From: Nitriliruptorales bacterium
GTDB taxonomy: Bacteria; Actinomycetota; Nitriliruptoria; Euzebyales; Egibacteraceae
Assembly (NCBI GenBank): GCA_007126835.1
Contig: SLAO01000007.1
Coordinates: forward strand, 1-9,470
Length of the DNA stretch: 9,470 bases
Direction: 5' to 3'
The notes under the pieces were generated by a model, which worked only from the letters and a program-made list of their open reading frames with translations, did no database searches and was not told the origin of the DNA. This document shows positions 1-7,469 of the stretch, piece by piece. The position numbers and the translations under genes are program-made. Numbering within the stretch: position 1 is the stretch's first letter; each line of letters opens with the position of its first letter.

Positions 1-1823
1 CCCGAGTTCTGGAACGCGAAGTCCACGTCGTACTGGTCGAGAAGCGCGTCAGTGGCGACGTTGCCTTGTTTGGACTCCTCCTCTCGGGTGGTGCGGGGGA
101 TCTCCACTGTGGACTGGCCGACGACCTCGGCCATCAGGGGACCGGCGATCTCCTCGTAGAACTCGATGATCTCGACCACGTCGGGGTCGGGGTCAACGTC
201 GTCGGTCACCTCATGGTTCGTCGCGGAGCGGTCCACGATCTCGCCACTGCGATGGTCGAAGAGCAGGTCGATCTCGGTGAACATCTCACCGTACTGGTAG
301 GCCTGGGTGACCAGCGGCTCACCCTCGACGTCGCACACGTACGCCTCGTGGGTGTGGCCATCGACGACCACGTCGACAGCGTCGTCGAACTGCGGGTGGA
401 TGCCCGCCGCCGCGCCGCGGAAGTTCTCGCACTGGTCCGCGTCGCCGTCCTGACGACCGCCCTCGTGCATGAGCACGACGATGACGTCCGCGCCCTCGTC
501 TTCGAGCATCGGCACGGTGTTGTTGACCGCCTCGGCCTCGGGCAAGAACTCCAGGCCGACGATGCCGTCAGGGTGCACCACGGTTGGCGTGTCCTCGGTC
601 GTCACGCCGATGAAGCCGACGTCGACTCCGGCGACCTCGATGATGTCGTAGGGGTAGGTCAGCGTCTCTCCGGTGTCTTCGACGATGACGTTGCTTGACA
701 GGGTCGTGAAGTCCTGGCCCTCGAACTCCGTGTCGTCCCGATACTCGCAGTCATCGTCGAAGCAGCCACCCTCCAGCCGCCGCAGGATTTCGTCCTGGCC
801 GGCGTCGAACTCGTGGTTGCCGACCGTTTGGACGTCCAGGCCGAGGGTGTTCATCACCTCGACCGTGGGTTCGTCGTGGAACAGGTTGGACAGCACGGGG
901 GTCCCGCCCACGAGGTCTCCTGCGTCGACGAACAAGGTGTCCGGGTGCGCGTCGCGGATCGCGTTCATGTGCGTCGACAGGTACGCCGCGGACGGTGACT
1001 CCGTCGTCCCGATCCGACCGTGGAAGTCGTTGAACGAAAGCAGCTTGAGGTCGCTCAACGGCAGCGGCAGGACCTCGGCGTCGATCTCGAAGTCGAGGAA
1101 GCGCATGACGAACAGCGCCATGTGGCCGCGGATCACGGGGGCGTGCGGCCGGAAGTCGCCGTCGGCGAAGCCCTGCACGACGCCCTTTGCGGCCAGCGTG
1201 TTCACGTCACTTGCGCGCGCCAAGTCGTCGGGCACGTCGGGGAACACGTCGCTGCTGACCTCGACGTCTCCACCGTCCAGCCACGTTTGCAACCGCACGA
1301 GGAATGAGGACATGTCCCGCCGGCTCACGTGCCCTTGCGGCTCGAAGGTCGTTTCGGTCTTGCCCGTGGTGATGTCGAGGTCATACAGCACGGCGATCGC
1401 GTCCTGGGCCTCTTCGGACAGGTTCGCGACGTCGGTGAAAGGCAGATCATCGGGGTCGACAGCAGGCGGCTCGCGGTCGGTCCACTGCGTCGCGTACTCG
1501 ACCATGCGCCCGAGGAACAGCGCCATCTGGTAGCGCGGGATCTCCTGGCCCGGCCGATACGACCCGTCGATGAACCCGACGGTGACGCCGTAGGCGGCCT
1601 GGCACTTGATCGCATCCTGGACGTCGGCGGAGAAGCCACCGATGTCTGGGAAGGCAAACGCATCCAGATCAACGCCCGTACACGCTGCGTCGATGCCGCG
1701 GGCCTCGGTGTCGGCCGACGCGCTGCCCGTCAGCGGCAGCAATGCGAGCGACAGGGCTAGCGCGGCCAGAATGGCGAGGCCACGCCTTAGTACTCGGTCG
1801 GAATTTCGGTGAATCGCTGTCAT
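1..1823 (-). CDS. Secreted 5'-nucleotidase family metallophosphoesterase with N-terminal SLH repeats (3' partial)
   Basis: The frame is open from an ATG at 1823 to the window edge, giving 607 complete codons. Residues 1-38 form a signal peptide (basic start with RVLRR, then a Leu/Ala-rich core, cleavage probably near SASA). Three SLH-type repeats follow at about 57-110, 129-179 and 194-243. The catalytic metallophosphoesterase domain spans about 258-545 and keeps the family's metal-binding motifs: NDFHG (265-269), DAGD (300-303), GNHEFD (335-340), the His of MHEGG (H453) and GHTH (489-492). The segment from about 567 (IPRTTREEES, then QGNVATDAL) begins the 5'-nucleotidase C-terminal substrate domain, which is cut off here. 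The family hydrolyses extracellular nucleotides or 2',3'-cyclic nucleotides to scavenge phosphate and nucleosides; the substrate cannot be fixed from this sequence. A GAAGGG ribosome site lies 6 nt before the ATG. Because 363 nt separate it from the subtilisin gene, it probably has its own promoter. Confidence 0.93.
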   Translation of the reverse strand, partial: MTAIHRNSDRVLRRGLAILAALALSLALLPLTGSASADTEARGIDAACTGVDLDAFAFPDIGGFSADVQDAIKCQAAYGVTVGFIDGSYRPGQEIPRYQMALFLGRMVEYATQWTDREPPAVDPDDLPFTDVANLSEEAQDAIAVLYDLDITTGKTETTFEPQGHVSRRDMSSFLVRLQTWLDGGDVEVSSDVFPDVPDDLARASDVNTLAAKGVVQGFADGDFRPHAPVIRGHMALFVMRFLDFEIDAEVLPLPLSDLKLLSFNDFHGRIGTTESPSAAYLSTHMNAIRDAHPDTLFVDAGDLVGGTPVLSNLFHDEPTVEVMNTLGLDVQTVGNHEFDAGQDEILRRLEGGCFDDDCEYRDDTEFEGQDFTTLSSNVIVEDTGETLTYPYDIIEVAGVDVGFIGVTTEDTPTVVHPDGIVGLEFLPEAEAVNNTVPMLEDEGADVIVVLMHEGGRQDGDADQCENFRGAAAGIHPQFDDAVDVVVDGHTHEAYVCDVEGEPLVTQAYQYGEMFTEIDLLFDHRSGEIVDRSATNHEVTDDVDPDPDVVEIIEFYEEIAGPLMAEVVGQSTVEIPRTTREEESKQGNVATDALLDQYDVDFAFQNS

Positions 1824-1829
1824 GCGGAT

Positions 1830-1835
1830 CCCTTC
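1830..1835 (-). promoter_or_regulatory. Ribosome binding site of the nucleotidase gene
   Basis: Read on the minus strand this is GAAGGG, 6 nt before the ATG at 1823, and it decides that start. A five-codon frame (ATG at 1838, reading MKGSA) runs through it and stops at TGA 1822-1820, overlapping the start as ATGA. I do not treat it as a gene. Confidence 0.7.
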
Positions 1836-1854
1836 ATCCTGCGGTCTGCCCCTG

Positions 1855-1955
1855 CCGTGGGCCGAGTCGGTACCACGGGTCGCCCCACCCGCCGGTCTTG
1901 CGCCCGCCCTTGGGCGTGCGCGGAGCGCAGCCCCTCTGCGTGCCCCTTCAGGGGC
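1855..1955 (-). promoter_or_regulatory. Array of hairpins in the leader of the nucleotidase gene
   Basis: On the minus strand, in transcript order, five inverted repeats follow each other. A (1955-1942) is GCCCCT/AGGGGC with a 2-nt centre. B (1940-1926) is CGCAG/CTGCG with a 5-nt loop. C (1916-1905) is CGCCC/GGGCG around AA. D (1891-1876) is CGGGT/ACCCG with a 6-nt loop. E (1878-1855) is CCGTGG/CCACGG around a 12-nt centre that can form a further CCG/CGG stem. D and E share bases 1876-1878, so both cannot form fully at once. E ends about 20 nt before the ribosome site. This looks like a regulated leader (attenuator or riboswitch-like), but I cannot assign it to a known RNA class. The pieces CGCAAGACC and GGTACCG faintly recall the c-di-GMP-I riboswitch core; I could not make the full pairing fit. 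Confidence 0.45.
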
Positions 1956-2169
1956 CGGTCCGGTGCGTTGGCCGGTCTCCCAGGGCGTCGCGCCGCCGGC
2001 GAGTTGGAACTCATGCTGCGTGCTGTAGCCGTGGAGGAACGTACTGACGGCATGCCGGCCGCACAAGTTGAGGCGGACGAGGGTGGACGCCGCGCGGTCG
2101 GGTGTCGCAGCAAGCTTCAGGCATTCACAAAGGAACCTCCGCCGGTCTGCTCGTCACCCCGGTTCCCCA

Positions 2170-2183
2170 CTTCGAGAACGAAG
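2170..2183 (-). terminator. Possible terminator hairpin after the subtilisin gene
   Basis: On the minus strand CTTCG-TTCT-CGAAG forms a perfect 5-bp stem starting 3 nt after the TAG stop at 2189-2187. It has no T-run behind it and the stem is short, so it is a weak candidate. Position is the main argument. Confidence 0.25.
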
Positions 2184-2186
2184 AGC

Positions 2187-4433
2187 CTAGAAGGCGATGG
2201 TGGCGGGGGGTTCCAGACGCGGGTCCCAAGCCGAGGGGGTCGACGCCAACCGATGGAGAAATGCCGCCATCTGCCCTCGCTTGACGGCTTGGTTCGGCTC
2301 GAACGCCCCTTCGACGGTGCCCGTGGTGATCTCATGGCGCGCGGCCCACGCCACGGCCTCGGTGTAGAAGCGGTCCGGCGGGACGTCAAAAAGGGCGTGG
2401 TCGGGCTCAGTTGGCAGCGCACCGCTGATCCGCCAGAGGAACGCCGCCATCTCGCCGCGGGTGACCGGATCACCGGGCGCGAAACTGGTCGCCGACCGAC
2501 CCTGGGTCACCCCCTCCTCCGCGAGCCAGGCCACCGCATCGGCGTAGTAGGCATCATCGTCGACGTCGTCGAATGGCGACGACTCGGTCGGCTCTGGCGC
2601 ATCCATCATTCGCCACAGAAACGCCGCCATCTGGCGCCGCGTCACGTCGCGGTGCGGGCTGTAACGTGCCTTGCTGGTGCCTTGTGTCACGCCTTCTGCC
2701 AACGCCCAAGAAACCGCGGCGTCGAAGTACGAATCACGGCGGACGTCGTCGAATGCGTGCGGGGGTGGGGGTGACTTGGGGATCACCACGTTGCTGCGAC
2801 TCGACGAGCGGCCGGTGCCGATTTCGTTGTGGGCGACAACCGTGAAGCGATATCGCCGCCCGTTGGTCAACCCGCCGACTTCGATTTCACGGTCTTGGGG
2901 GCCGGCGACCAAGGTCGCGATCTCGTCGTCGTCGGACCGGATCTCGTACCCGCCGATGTCCTCGCCGCCGTCCCATATCGGCGCCTCCCAGGACACGGTC
3001 GCGCTGCCGTCCGCGGCGGTTGCGGCCACGTCGATCGGCCGTCCAGGAGGCCGCGGCTCCTGGTTGAGGGTGCCTAAGGCCATGTGCGCCGCGCCGAGGT
3101 CGATGCGCGGCAACGCACCCGAAGCCCCGAACGGGACGTCAACGGCGGTCTCGCGCAGGACCCGCAGATGTTCGCCGACAGAGTCGGCGGGGCGCACTTG
3201 GCGCAGCGTGGCCCATCCGCCGGCGACGTGGGGCGCGGCCATCGATGTGCCCGTCATCTCGACTACGCTCGACTGGGGCCACGCGGCGCGGATTCCTTCG
3301 CCGGGCGCGACCAGGGAGACCGCGTCGGCGACGTTGGTAAATGATGCGAGCGTGTCGCCGGCGGTGGACGCGCTGACGCTGATCGCGTTGCTGATGCAGG
3401 CGGGCATCGCGACTCGGTCCTGGGCGCCGGGGTTGCCGTTGCCGGCGGCCACGACCGTGGGGACGTCGAGGTCGCGTAGCAGTGAGATCGCCTCGGTGGT
3501 GGCCCCGGCCCGGTTGTCGCAGGGGATGTCGTACACCAGCTCGGTGCCTAGCGACACGTTGGCGGCGGCGACGTTGCGCGAGCCGGCCTGCTCGTGGACC
3601 CATTCGAGTGCTTTGGCGACGTCGCTGCCGGCGAAGGTGACGGTGTCGTTGACCGTCGATGACACCTGCACGGCCAGGATGTCGGCCTGAGGAGCCACCC
3701 CCTGCGGGTTGAGTCCGGCGTCGGTCTCTGCGGTTGCCCCCGCGGCGATCGACGCGACGTGGGTGCCGTGGCCGCAGTGGTGCTCGTCGAGCTCGCAAGG
3801 TTGCGCGCTGCCGGGGCCGGTCTGCTCGGTCTGACCGTTGGGGCAGTGCCCGGTGTACGAGAAGCAGGCCTCGGCGACGACCCTCCCCTCAAGCGAGGGG
3901 TGGGACGTATCCACCCCCGAGTCGATGATCGCCACGGCCCAGTCCCGACCGTCGAAGCCGGCTGCGGTCGTCTGGTCGGCCCCGATGACTGGTGCCGAAC
4001 GATCAAGGGTCGGCTCGTAGGTGTGGTCGGGTTCGTAGGCGACATCCGGCGTCACGCTGCGGACGTCGGGCAGGGCCTCGACGGCTTCGAGGCGGTCGGG
4101 GTCCACGCGGACCGTCAGGTACGGCAACGACGAGAAGCGACCGACCGCGACCACGTCGCCCGCGACCTTGGTCAGCGCCTCGAGCGTGTTGTCTTGCCGG
4201 TCGGACAGGGCCGAATAGGTGGCTGAGTCATCGAGCTCGCCGCCAGAGGCAGCGCCCTCGAGCTCGACGACGACTTGGACGCGCCCTGCGCTGTCTGTGA
4301 TCGCCGACGACGCTGGGTCAGATGACAGCGAGGCCGACGACAGGCCGGTGTCAGCCGCGCCTTCGGCGGTAGTGCCGCCCGTGAAGAGCAGGGAAAGGGC
4401 AGCTAGAGCGAACAGCGAGGCCGTGGCAGCCAC
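2187..4433 (-). CDS. Secreted S8 subtilisin-family serine protease with I9 propeptide, fibronectin III and three SLH repeats
   Basis: This encodes a surface-attached endopeptidase, numbered here from GTG 4433 (748 aa). A hydrophobic signal core (about 5-20) is followed by an inhibitor-I9-like propeptide (about 51-136). The S8 domain (about 160-455) has the full triad: D171 in IIDSGVD, H222 in GHGTHVA, S397 in GTSMAAPHV, with oxyanion N332 in AAGNGN. Four cysteines (190, 197, 213, 220) sit in the loop between the Asp and His motifs, probably as disulfides. A fibronectin III domain spans about 462-552, then a proline linker, then SLH repeats near 561-611, 621-670 and 681-730 with a 60-residue period. 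The start is uncertain. GTG 4433 has no ribosome site and leaves the signal peptide without its basic end. The frame continues upstream as IRRLRPRTV, and AGGAG at 4467-4463 lies 5 nt before an ATA at 4457. It is the last gene of the amidase-M23-S8 unit. Confidence 0.93.
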   Translation of the reverse strand: MAATASLFALAALSLLFTGGTTAEGAADTGLSSASLSSDPASSAITDSAGRVQVVVELEGAASGGELDDSATYSALSDRQDNTLEALTKVAGDVVAVGRFSSLPYLTVRVDPDRLEAVEALPDVRSVTPDVAYEPDHTYEPTLDRSAPVIGADQTTAAGFDGRDWAVAIIDSGVDTSHPSLEGRVVAEACFSYTGHCPNGQTEQTGPGSAQPCELDEHHCGHGTHVASIAAGATAETDAGLNPQGVAPQADILAVQVSSTVNDTVTFAGSDVAKALEWVHEQAGSRNVAAANVSLGTELVYDIPCDNRAGATTEAISLLRDLDVPTVVAAGNGNPGAQDRVAMPACISNAISVSASTAGDTLASFTNVADAVSLVAPGEGIRAAWPQSSVVEMTGTSMAAPHVAGGWATLRQVRPADSVGEHLRVLRETAVDVPFGASGALPRIDLGAAHMALGTLNQEPRPPGRPIDVAATAADGSATVSWEAPIWDGGEDIGGYEIRSDDDEIATLVAGPQDREIEVGGLTNGRRYRFTVVAHNEIGTGRSSSRSNVVIPKSPPPPHAFDDVRRDSYFDAAVSWALAEGVTQGTSKARYSPHRDVTRRQMAAFLWRMMDAPEPTESSPFDDVDDDAYYADAVAWLAEEGVTQGRSATSFAPGDPVTRGEMAAFLWRISGALPTEPDHALFDVPPDRFYTEAVAWAARHEITTGTVEGAFEPNQAVKRGQMAAFLHRLASTPSAWDPRLEPPATIAF
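2244..2753 (-). repeat. Three SLH-coding repeats with an exact 180-nt period
   Basis: The SLH part of the subtilisin gene shows DNA-level repetition. The segments starting at 2251, 2431 and 2611 share the pattern with AACGCCGCCATCT (AATGCCGCCATCT in the first) at identical phase. Spacing is exactly 180 nt, or 60 codons. The most similar pair is 2431-2451 against 2611-2631, suggesting internal duplication and possible recombination between repeats. Confidence 0.75.
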
Positions 4434-4462
4434 CGTCCGCGGGCGGAGCCGGCGTATGACAT

Positions 4463-4468
4463 CTCCTA
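4463..4468 (-). promoter_or_regulatory. Stop codon of the M23 gene overlapping a Shine-Dalgarno for the subtilisin gene
   Basis: Read on the minus strand, TAGGAG holds both the M23 stop TAG (4468-4466) and AGGAG (4467-4463). This is the strongest ribosome site near the subtilisin gene and implies coupled translation. The only ATG beside it (4462) directly abuts the site and is out of frame. The in-frame codon at proper spacing is ATA 4457. Confidence 0.6.
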
Positions 4469-5659
4469 CCAGTCGAGGGCGCGCTGGATGAAGGATGCCA
4501 TCTCAGCACGGGAGATGTCACGATTCGGGCGGAACGAGCCGTCGCCGTAGCCGCGGGCGATGTCGGTCTCGGCCAGCGCGTAGATGGCCGCGTCGTGGGT
4601 CGTGCCCCCGAGGTCGGCGAACGTCAGGTCATCGTCGTCAACCAGGGCCGCCTCGAGGTCGATGTCCAAATCGAGGTCGAGCTTGCGCGCCAGCAGGCTT
4701 GCCATCTCGCCTCGGGTCAGACCGCGGTCGGGGCAGAACGCCCGCTCGTCGCAGCCCTCGGTGACGTCAGCCGCTGCCGCTCCGCCCACGTACTCGGCGA
4801 ACCAGCGGTTAGGCGACACGTCGTCGAAGCCGTTGGGGTCGGCCTTGGGCAGGTCCCAGCCGCGCACGATCAGCGCAACCGCCTCGGCCCGGGTCACCGT
4901 GTCATCGGGGCAGTACCGGCCCTCCTCGCAGCCGCGGACGACCTCGCTGTCGAACAGCCGCTTGATGTCCTCGGCGTGGGCGCCGCCGCTCACGTCGCAG
5001 AACGGCTTGTCCTCGGACGTTTCGCACACGTCGGCGAGGACCTCGGCGCCGGGGATGTCGCCGCGGTCCTCCGCAGCGCGCAGGCTGAAGTAGGGGTTGA
5101 TGCGCCCGATGTGGGTGTAGTTGCCCGCCACCGGATACGGCTGGGTGATCGACGGGTCCTTGATCTCGAAGTGCAGGTGCGGAGCCGACGGGCTGGCGTT
5201 GCCTGACGAGCCGACGTAGCCGATCTTCTCGCCCCGCTCGACTCGGGTGCCGCGCGAAAGGCCGCTGACGTACGCGCCTGAGGCGGGACCGTCTTGGCGC
5301 CCGAGGTGGATGTAGCTGTAGGACCGGCCGTCGTCACCGCGGATGGTGACCATGTAGCCGTAGCTCGGGGGGTTGTTGTCCAGGCCGGTGATGAACGACA
5401 CCTCGCCGCCCTGGGCGGCGTGCACCGGACGGCCGTGGGGGGCCATGATGTCGGTGGCCTGGTGCTTGCGGCTGCCACCGCCGCGGTCGAACTCGTAGTC
5501 GTTGATGTAGCTCGTGTCGCCGGCCACCGGGAAGGTGATGTCGACGACCTCTTCGTACCGGGAGCGCAGATCGTCCGCGGTGGCGACTCCGGGCGGCACC
5601 ATCAAAGCCGCGGCGAGCAAGGTCAGCAGCGCCGTCAAGGGCGTGCGGGTCAGTCGCAT
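4466..5659 (-). CDS. Secreted M23-family (LytM-type) metallopeptidase with three C-terminal SLH repeats
   Basis: This is a probable peptidoglycan endopeptidase outside the membrane, 397 aa. Residues 1-28 form a signal peptide (RLTR, Leu/Ala core, ending GVATA). The M23 domain (about 40-170) has the zinc and catalytic residues of the lysostaphin/LytM family: H66 and D70 in KHQATD, H118 in YIHLG, and H161/H163 in HLHFE, so it should be active. Three SLH repeats follow at about 226-270, 278-328 and 347-396; the protein ends right after the last (RALDW). The first two repeats carry a C-x5-C pair (C244/C250, C303/C309); the third has none. A run of alternating Asp/Leu then Asp (about 328-345) separates repeats 2 and 3. 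The ATG lies 1 nt after the amidase stop, with GGGG 7 nt upstream as a weak ribosome site, so translation is probably coupled to the amidase. The substrate peptide bond is unknown. Confidence 0.94.
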   Translation of the reverse strand: MRLTRTPLTALLTLLAAALMVPPGVATADDLRSRYEEVVDITFPVAGDTSYINDYEFDRGGGSRKHQATDIMAPHGRPVHAAQGGEVSFITGLDNNPPSYGYMVTIRGDDGRSYSYIHLGRQDGPASGAYVSGLSRGTRVERGEKIGYVGSSGNASPSAPHLHFEIKDPSITQPYPVAGNYTHIGRINPYFSLRAAEDRGDIPGAEVLADVCETSEDKPFCDVSGGAHAEDIKRLFDSEVVRGCEEGRYCPDDTVTRAEAVALIVRGWDLPKADPNGFDDVSPNRWFAEYVGGAAAADVTEGCDERAFCPDRGLTRGEMASLLARKLDLDLDIDLEAALVDDDDLTFADLGGTTHDAAIYALAETDIARGYGDGSFRPNRDISRAEMASFIQRALDW

Positions 5660-5660
5660 G

Positions 5661-7358
5661 CTAGAACCCCATCCGTCGAGCGCGTTCTAAGAACGAAGCC
5701 ATCTGATCTCGGGTCACTGTGTCGTTGGGACAGAAGCGGTCGGGGGCGCAGCCTTGCGTGATGCCCGACGCGGCCAGCGCGGCGATGTCCTCGGAGTGCG
5801 CCGAGCCCGACCACAAGTCGGTGAACGGCGAGTCCGACCCGTCGGGTAAGTCCAAGGCTCGGGTCAAAAACGACGCCATCTGCGCCCGGGTGACGTCGGT
5901 GTAGGGGCAGTACATGCCGTCGTCGCAGCCGCGGGTGATCCCGGCCTCGGCTAGCGCGTAGATCGCGCCGCGGTGCCCGTCGCTGTCGCTGACGTCGCTG
6001 AACGTCGAGCCGTCCACAGCGGGCATCGACAGCGTGCGCGTGATGAACGAGGCCATCTCGCCGCGTGTGACGTTGCGCTTGGGGCAGTACTCGCGCGGCC
6101 CGCAGCCTTCGGTGATGCCGGCTTCGGCGATGGCGTCGATGTCGGCGCCGTGGGCGCCGCTGTAGTTGACGTCGAGGAAGCGCACGTTGGCCTGGGCAAC
6201 CAGGTTGGACACCCGGCTGCGGATGTTGTTGAGCTGCCCGTAGAACTGGGTGCCCGGGCAGGCGGTCGAGCCCACGTCGCGGTGTCCGATGAGGGTGGGG
6301 ATCCGCGCGGTGGTCCCGGCCGGGTGGGTCGGTGAGCCACCGCTGGTGACGTTGATCGTGGCGTCGGGGTCGATCCCGTGGATGTCGAACTTCCAGGCGA
6401 CGGCTTGCTCGAGCGAGCGCAGCGCCTCGGCGGGCGGCGTGACGTTCTGGAAGTTGCCCATCACCGAGATGCCGAACGAGCCGGCGTTGAAGCCCCGGGC
6501 GTGCGCGCCGATGACGCCGCGCTCCAACCCGCCGGCCCGGCCCTCGTAGACCACCCCGTAGCGGTCGACCAGGATGTTGTAGCCGATGTCGGCCCAGCCC
6601 AGGGTGCGGGTGTGGTACGAGTAGTAGCTGCGCACCCGCGCCGGGCTGTCGCTGCGGCTGTAAGCGTTGGTGCCGGCGGTGTGGTGCACCACGCCGTAGC
6701 GCACGTTGGAGGAGTAGCGCGGCGAGCCGCTGCGCCAGGATTCATTGGCGCCCCATCCGGCGCGGCTGACCACGCTGGGCCGGTTGGCCGAGGCTTGCGC
6801 CTGCGGGGTGGACGTCCACGCGGCCCGCAGCTTGCTGCCGATCCGCGAGGTCAGCGACTCCGACTGACCGCTGGAGTCGAGCAACTCGACCGAGAGCTCG
6901 GAGGGGTCGCTGCCGGGAGGCAGGCGTACTTGCAGCCACGACGCCTCGCGGACGTAGACCGGCTCTGTCTTGGTCAGCCAGGAGTCGTCGGCGCCCTCGT
7001 CGGCCTCGGGTCCGGAGTCATCCGCCTCGATGGCGTCGGCCTCGAACCAGGGGGACCACTCCTGTCCATCCTCGGAAGTGCGGACCTCGACGTCCACGCC
7101 GTCGGGGTGGTCGAAGCCCACGGTGTCGAACGGCATGGGGGCCTCGGTCGGCTCGGTCAGCACCTCGTCGCTGCTACCGGTGGAGGCGATGGTGGCTGCC
7201 GCTGGCAGGCCGTCGATCTGGTCGAACTGCGTGGGATGGATCTCCGGTCCGGCGCCGGCGACCGCTGGCAACAAAGCGGCGAGCAGTCCTACGAGTCCTG
7301 CAAGGATCAGAACGCGAGTAAACCGGCGGCGGATGATCGGCGTGGTCATGGTCTCCAT
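5661..7358 (-). CDS. Secreted N-acetylmuramoyl-L-alanine amidase (PGRP/Amidase_2) with three C-terminal SLH repeats
   Basis: This enzyme should cut the bond between N-acetylmuramic acid and L-alanine of the peptide stem. Numbered from ATG 7358 it has 565 aa. The signal peptide (about 1-36) has a basic IIRRRF start and a long hydrophobic core ending VAGA. Residues about 70-165 form an N-terminal beta-rich region with a pattern seen in other actinobacterial amidases (VEVRTSEDGQEWSPW, then YVREASWLQVRL). The PGRP domain spans about 194-390 with zinc ligands H225 in VVHHTAG, H359 in IGHRDV and C367 in ACPG. SLH repeats lie at about 395-444, 453-503 and 512-562, each with a C-x5-C pair (419/425, 478/484, 537/543). 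Start choice: AGGGAG sits 4 nt before ATG 7358. ATG 7349 and a TTG at 7391 are alternatives; the signal peptide survives either way. It is the first gene of the amidase-M23-S8 unit. Confidence 0.94.
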   Translation of the reverse strand: METMTTPIIRRRFTRVLILAGLVGLLAALLPAVAGAGPEIHPTQFDQIDGLPAAATIASTGSSDEVLTEPTEAPMPFDTVGFDHPDGVDVEVRTSEDGQEWSPWFEADAIEADDSGPEADEGADDSWLTKTEPVYVREASWLQVRLPPGSDPSELSVELLDSSGQSESLTSRIGSKLRAAWTSTPQAQASANRPSVVSRAGWGANESWRSGSPRYSSNVRYGVVHHTAGTNAYSRSDSPARVRSYYSYHTRTLGWADIGYNILVDRYGVVYEGRAGGLERGVIGAHARGFNAGSFGISVMGNFQNVTPPAEALRSLEQAVAWKFDIHGIDPDATINVTSGGSPTHPAGTTARIPTLIGHRDVGSTACPGTQFYGQLNNIRSRVSNLVAQANVRFLDVNYSGAHGADIDAIAEAGITEGCGPREYCPKRNVTRGEMASFITRTLSMPAVDGSTFSDVSDSDGHRGAIYALAEAGITRGCDDGMYCPYTDVTRAQMASFLTRALDLPDGSDSPFTDLWSGSAHSEDIAALAASGITQGCAPDRFCPNDTVTRDQMASFLERARRMGF

Positions 7359-7362
7359 CAAG

Positions 7363-7368
7363 CTCCCT
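7363..7368 (-). promoter_or_regulatory. Ribosome binding site of the amidase gene
   Basis: Read on the minus strand this is AGGGAG, 4 nt before ATG 7358. It supports that start over TTG 7391. A second GGAG lies 3 nt before ATG 7349, which is close, so that start cannot be excluded. Confidence 0.6.
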
Positions 7369-7383
7369 AGGCGTCTCGTAACC

Positions 7384-7395
7384 CCCCGCAAGGGG
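7384..7395. promoter_or_regulatory. Small GC hairpin in the amidase leader
   Basis: CCCC-GCAA-GGGG on the plus strand (CCCC-TTGC-GGGG in the amidase transcript) lies 25-37 nt before the amidase start, upstream of its ribosome site. An offset pairing ACCCC/GGGGT (7381-7396) is also possible. Its role is unknown. Confidence 0.35.
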
Positions 7396-7469
7396 TCGGA
7401 CGTTTTGGGGCACGCTTGAGCACGACCGATTGGACGGATGGACCAGTTGGCCCGCGTTGATTGTTGTTC

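Larger units (their letters stand above)
1824..2186. other. Intergenic region between the subtilisin and nucleotidase genes
   Basis: This 363-nt stretch has no gene I can support. Besides the hairpin array at 1855-1955 and the ribosome site, it holds a perfect 10-bp palindrome CGGCATGCCG at 2048-2057, a possible operator, and a small hairpin right behind the subtilisin stop. I see no convincing -35/-10 pair. A 97-codon minus-strand frame (2113-1820) crosses it, but its Arg/Pro/Ser/Ala-rich product looks like a by-product of GC content. Confidence 0.6.

Noticed and set aside
673..1533. Long plus-strand frame of 286 codons
   Set aside because: It lies antisense to the nucleotidase gene, whose minus-strand frame shows signal peptide, SLH repeats and all catalytic motifs. 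The plus-strand product is Ser/Arg-rich with no domain.
1820..2113. Minus-strand frame of 97 codons ending as ATGA on the nucleotidase start
   Set aside because: The overlap is suggestive, but the product is Arg/Pro/Ala/Ser-rich without domain or ribosome site, and the hairpin array in this stretch is a better explanation.
2671..3690. Long plus-strand frame of 339 codons
   Set aside because: It is antisense to the subtilisin gene with intact catalytic triad. The product is low-complexity and the length is expected from GC-rich third positions.
5661..5663. Fusion or frameshift between the amidase and M23 genes because they are only 1 nt apart
   Set aside because: Each has its own stop, start and a full signal peptide, so they are two separate exported proteins.
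6378..7370. Plus-strand frame of 330 codons
   Set aside because: It is antisense to the amidase. The Gly/Val/Ala/Arg-rich product has no recognisable motif.
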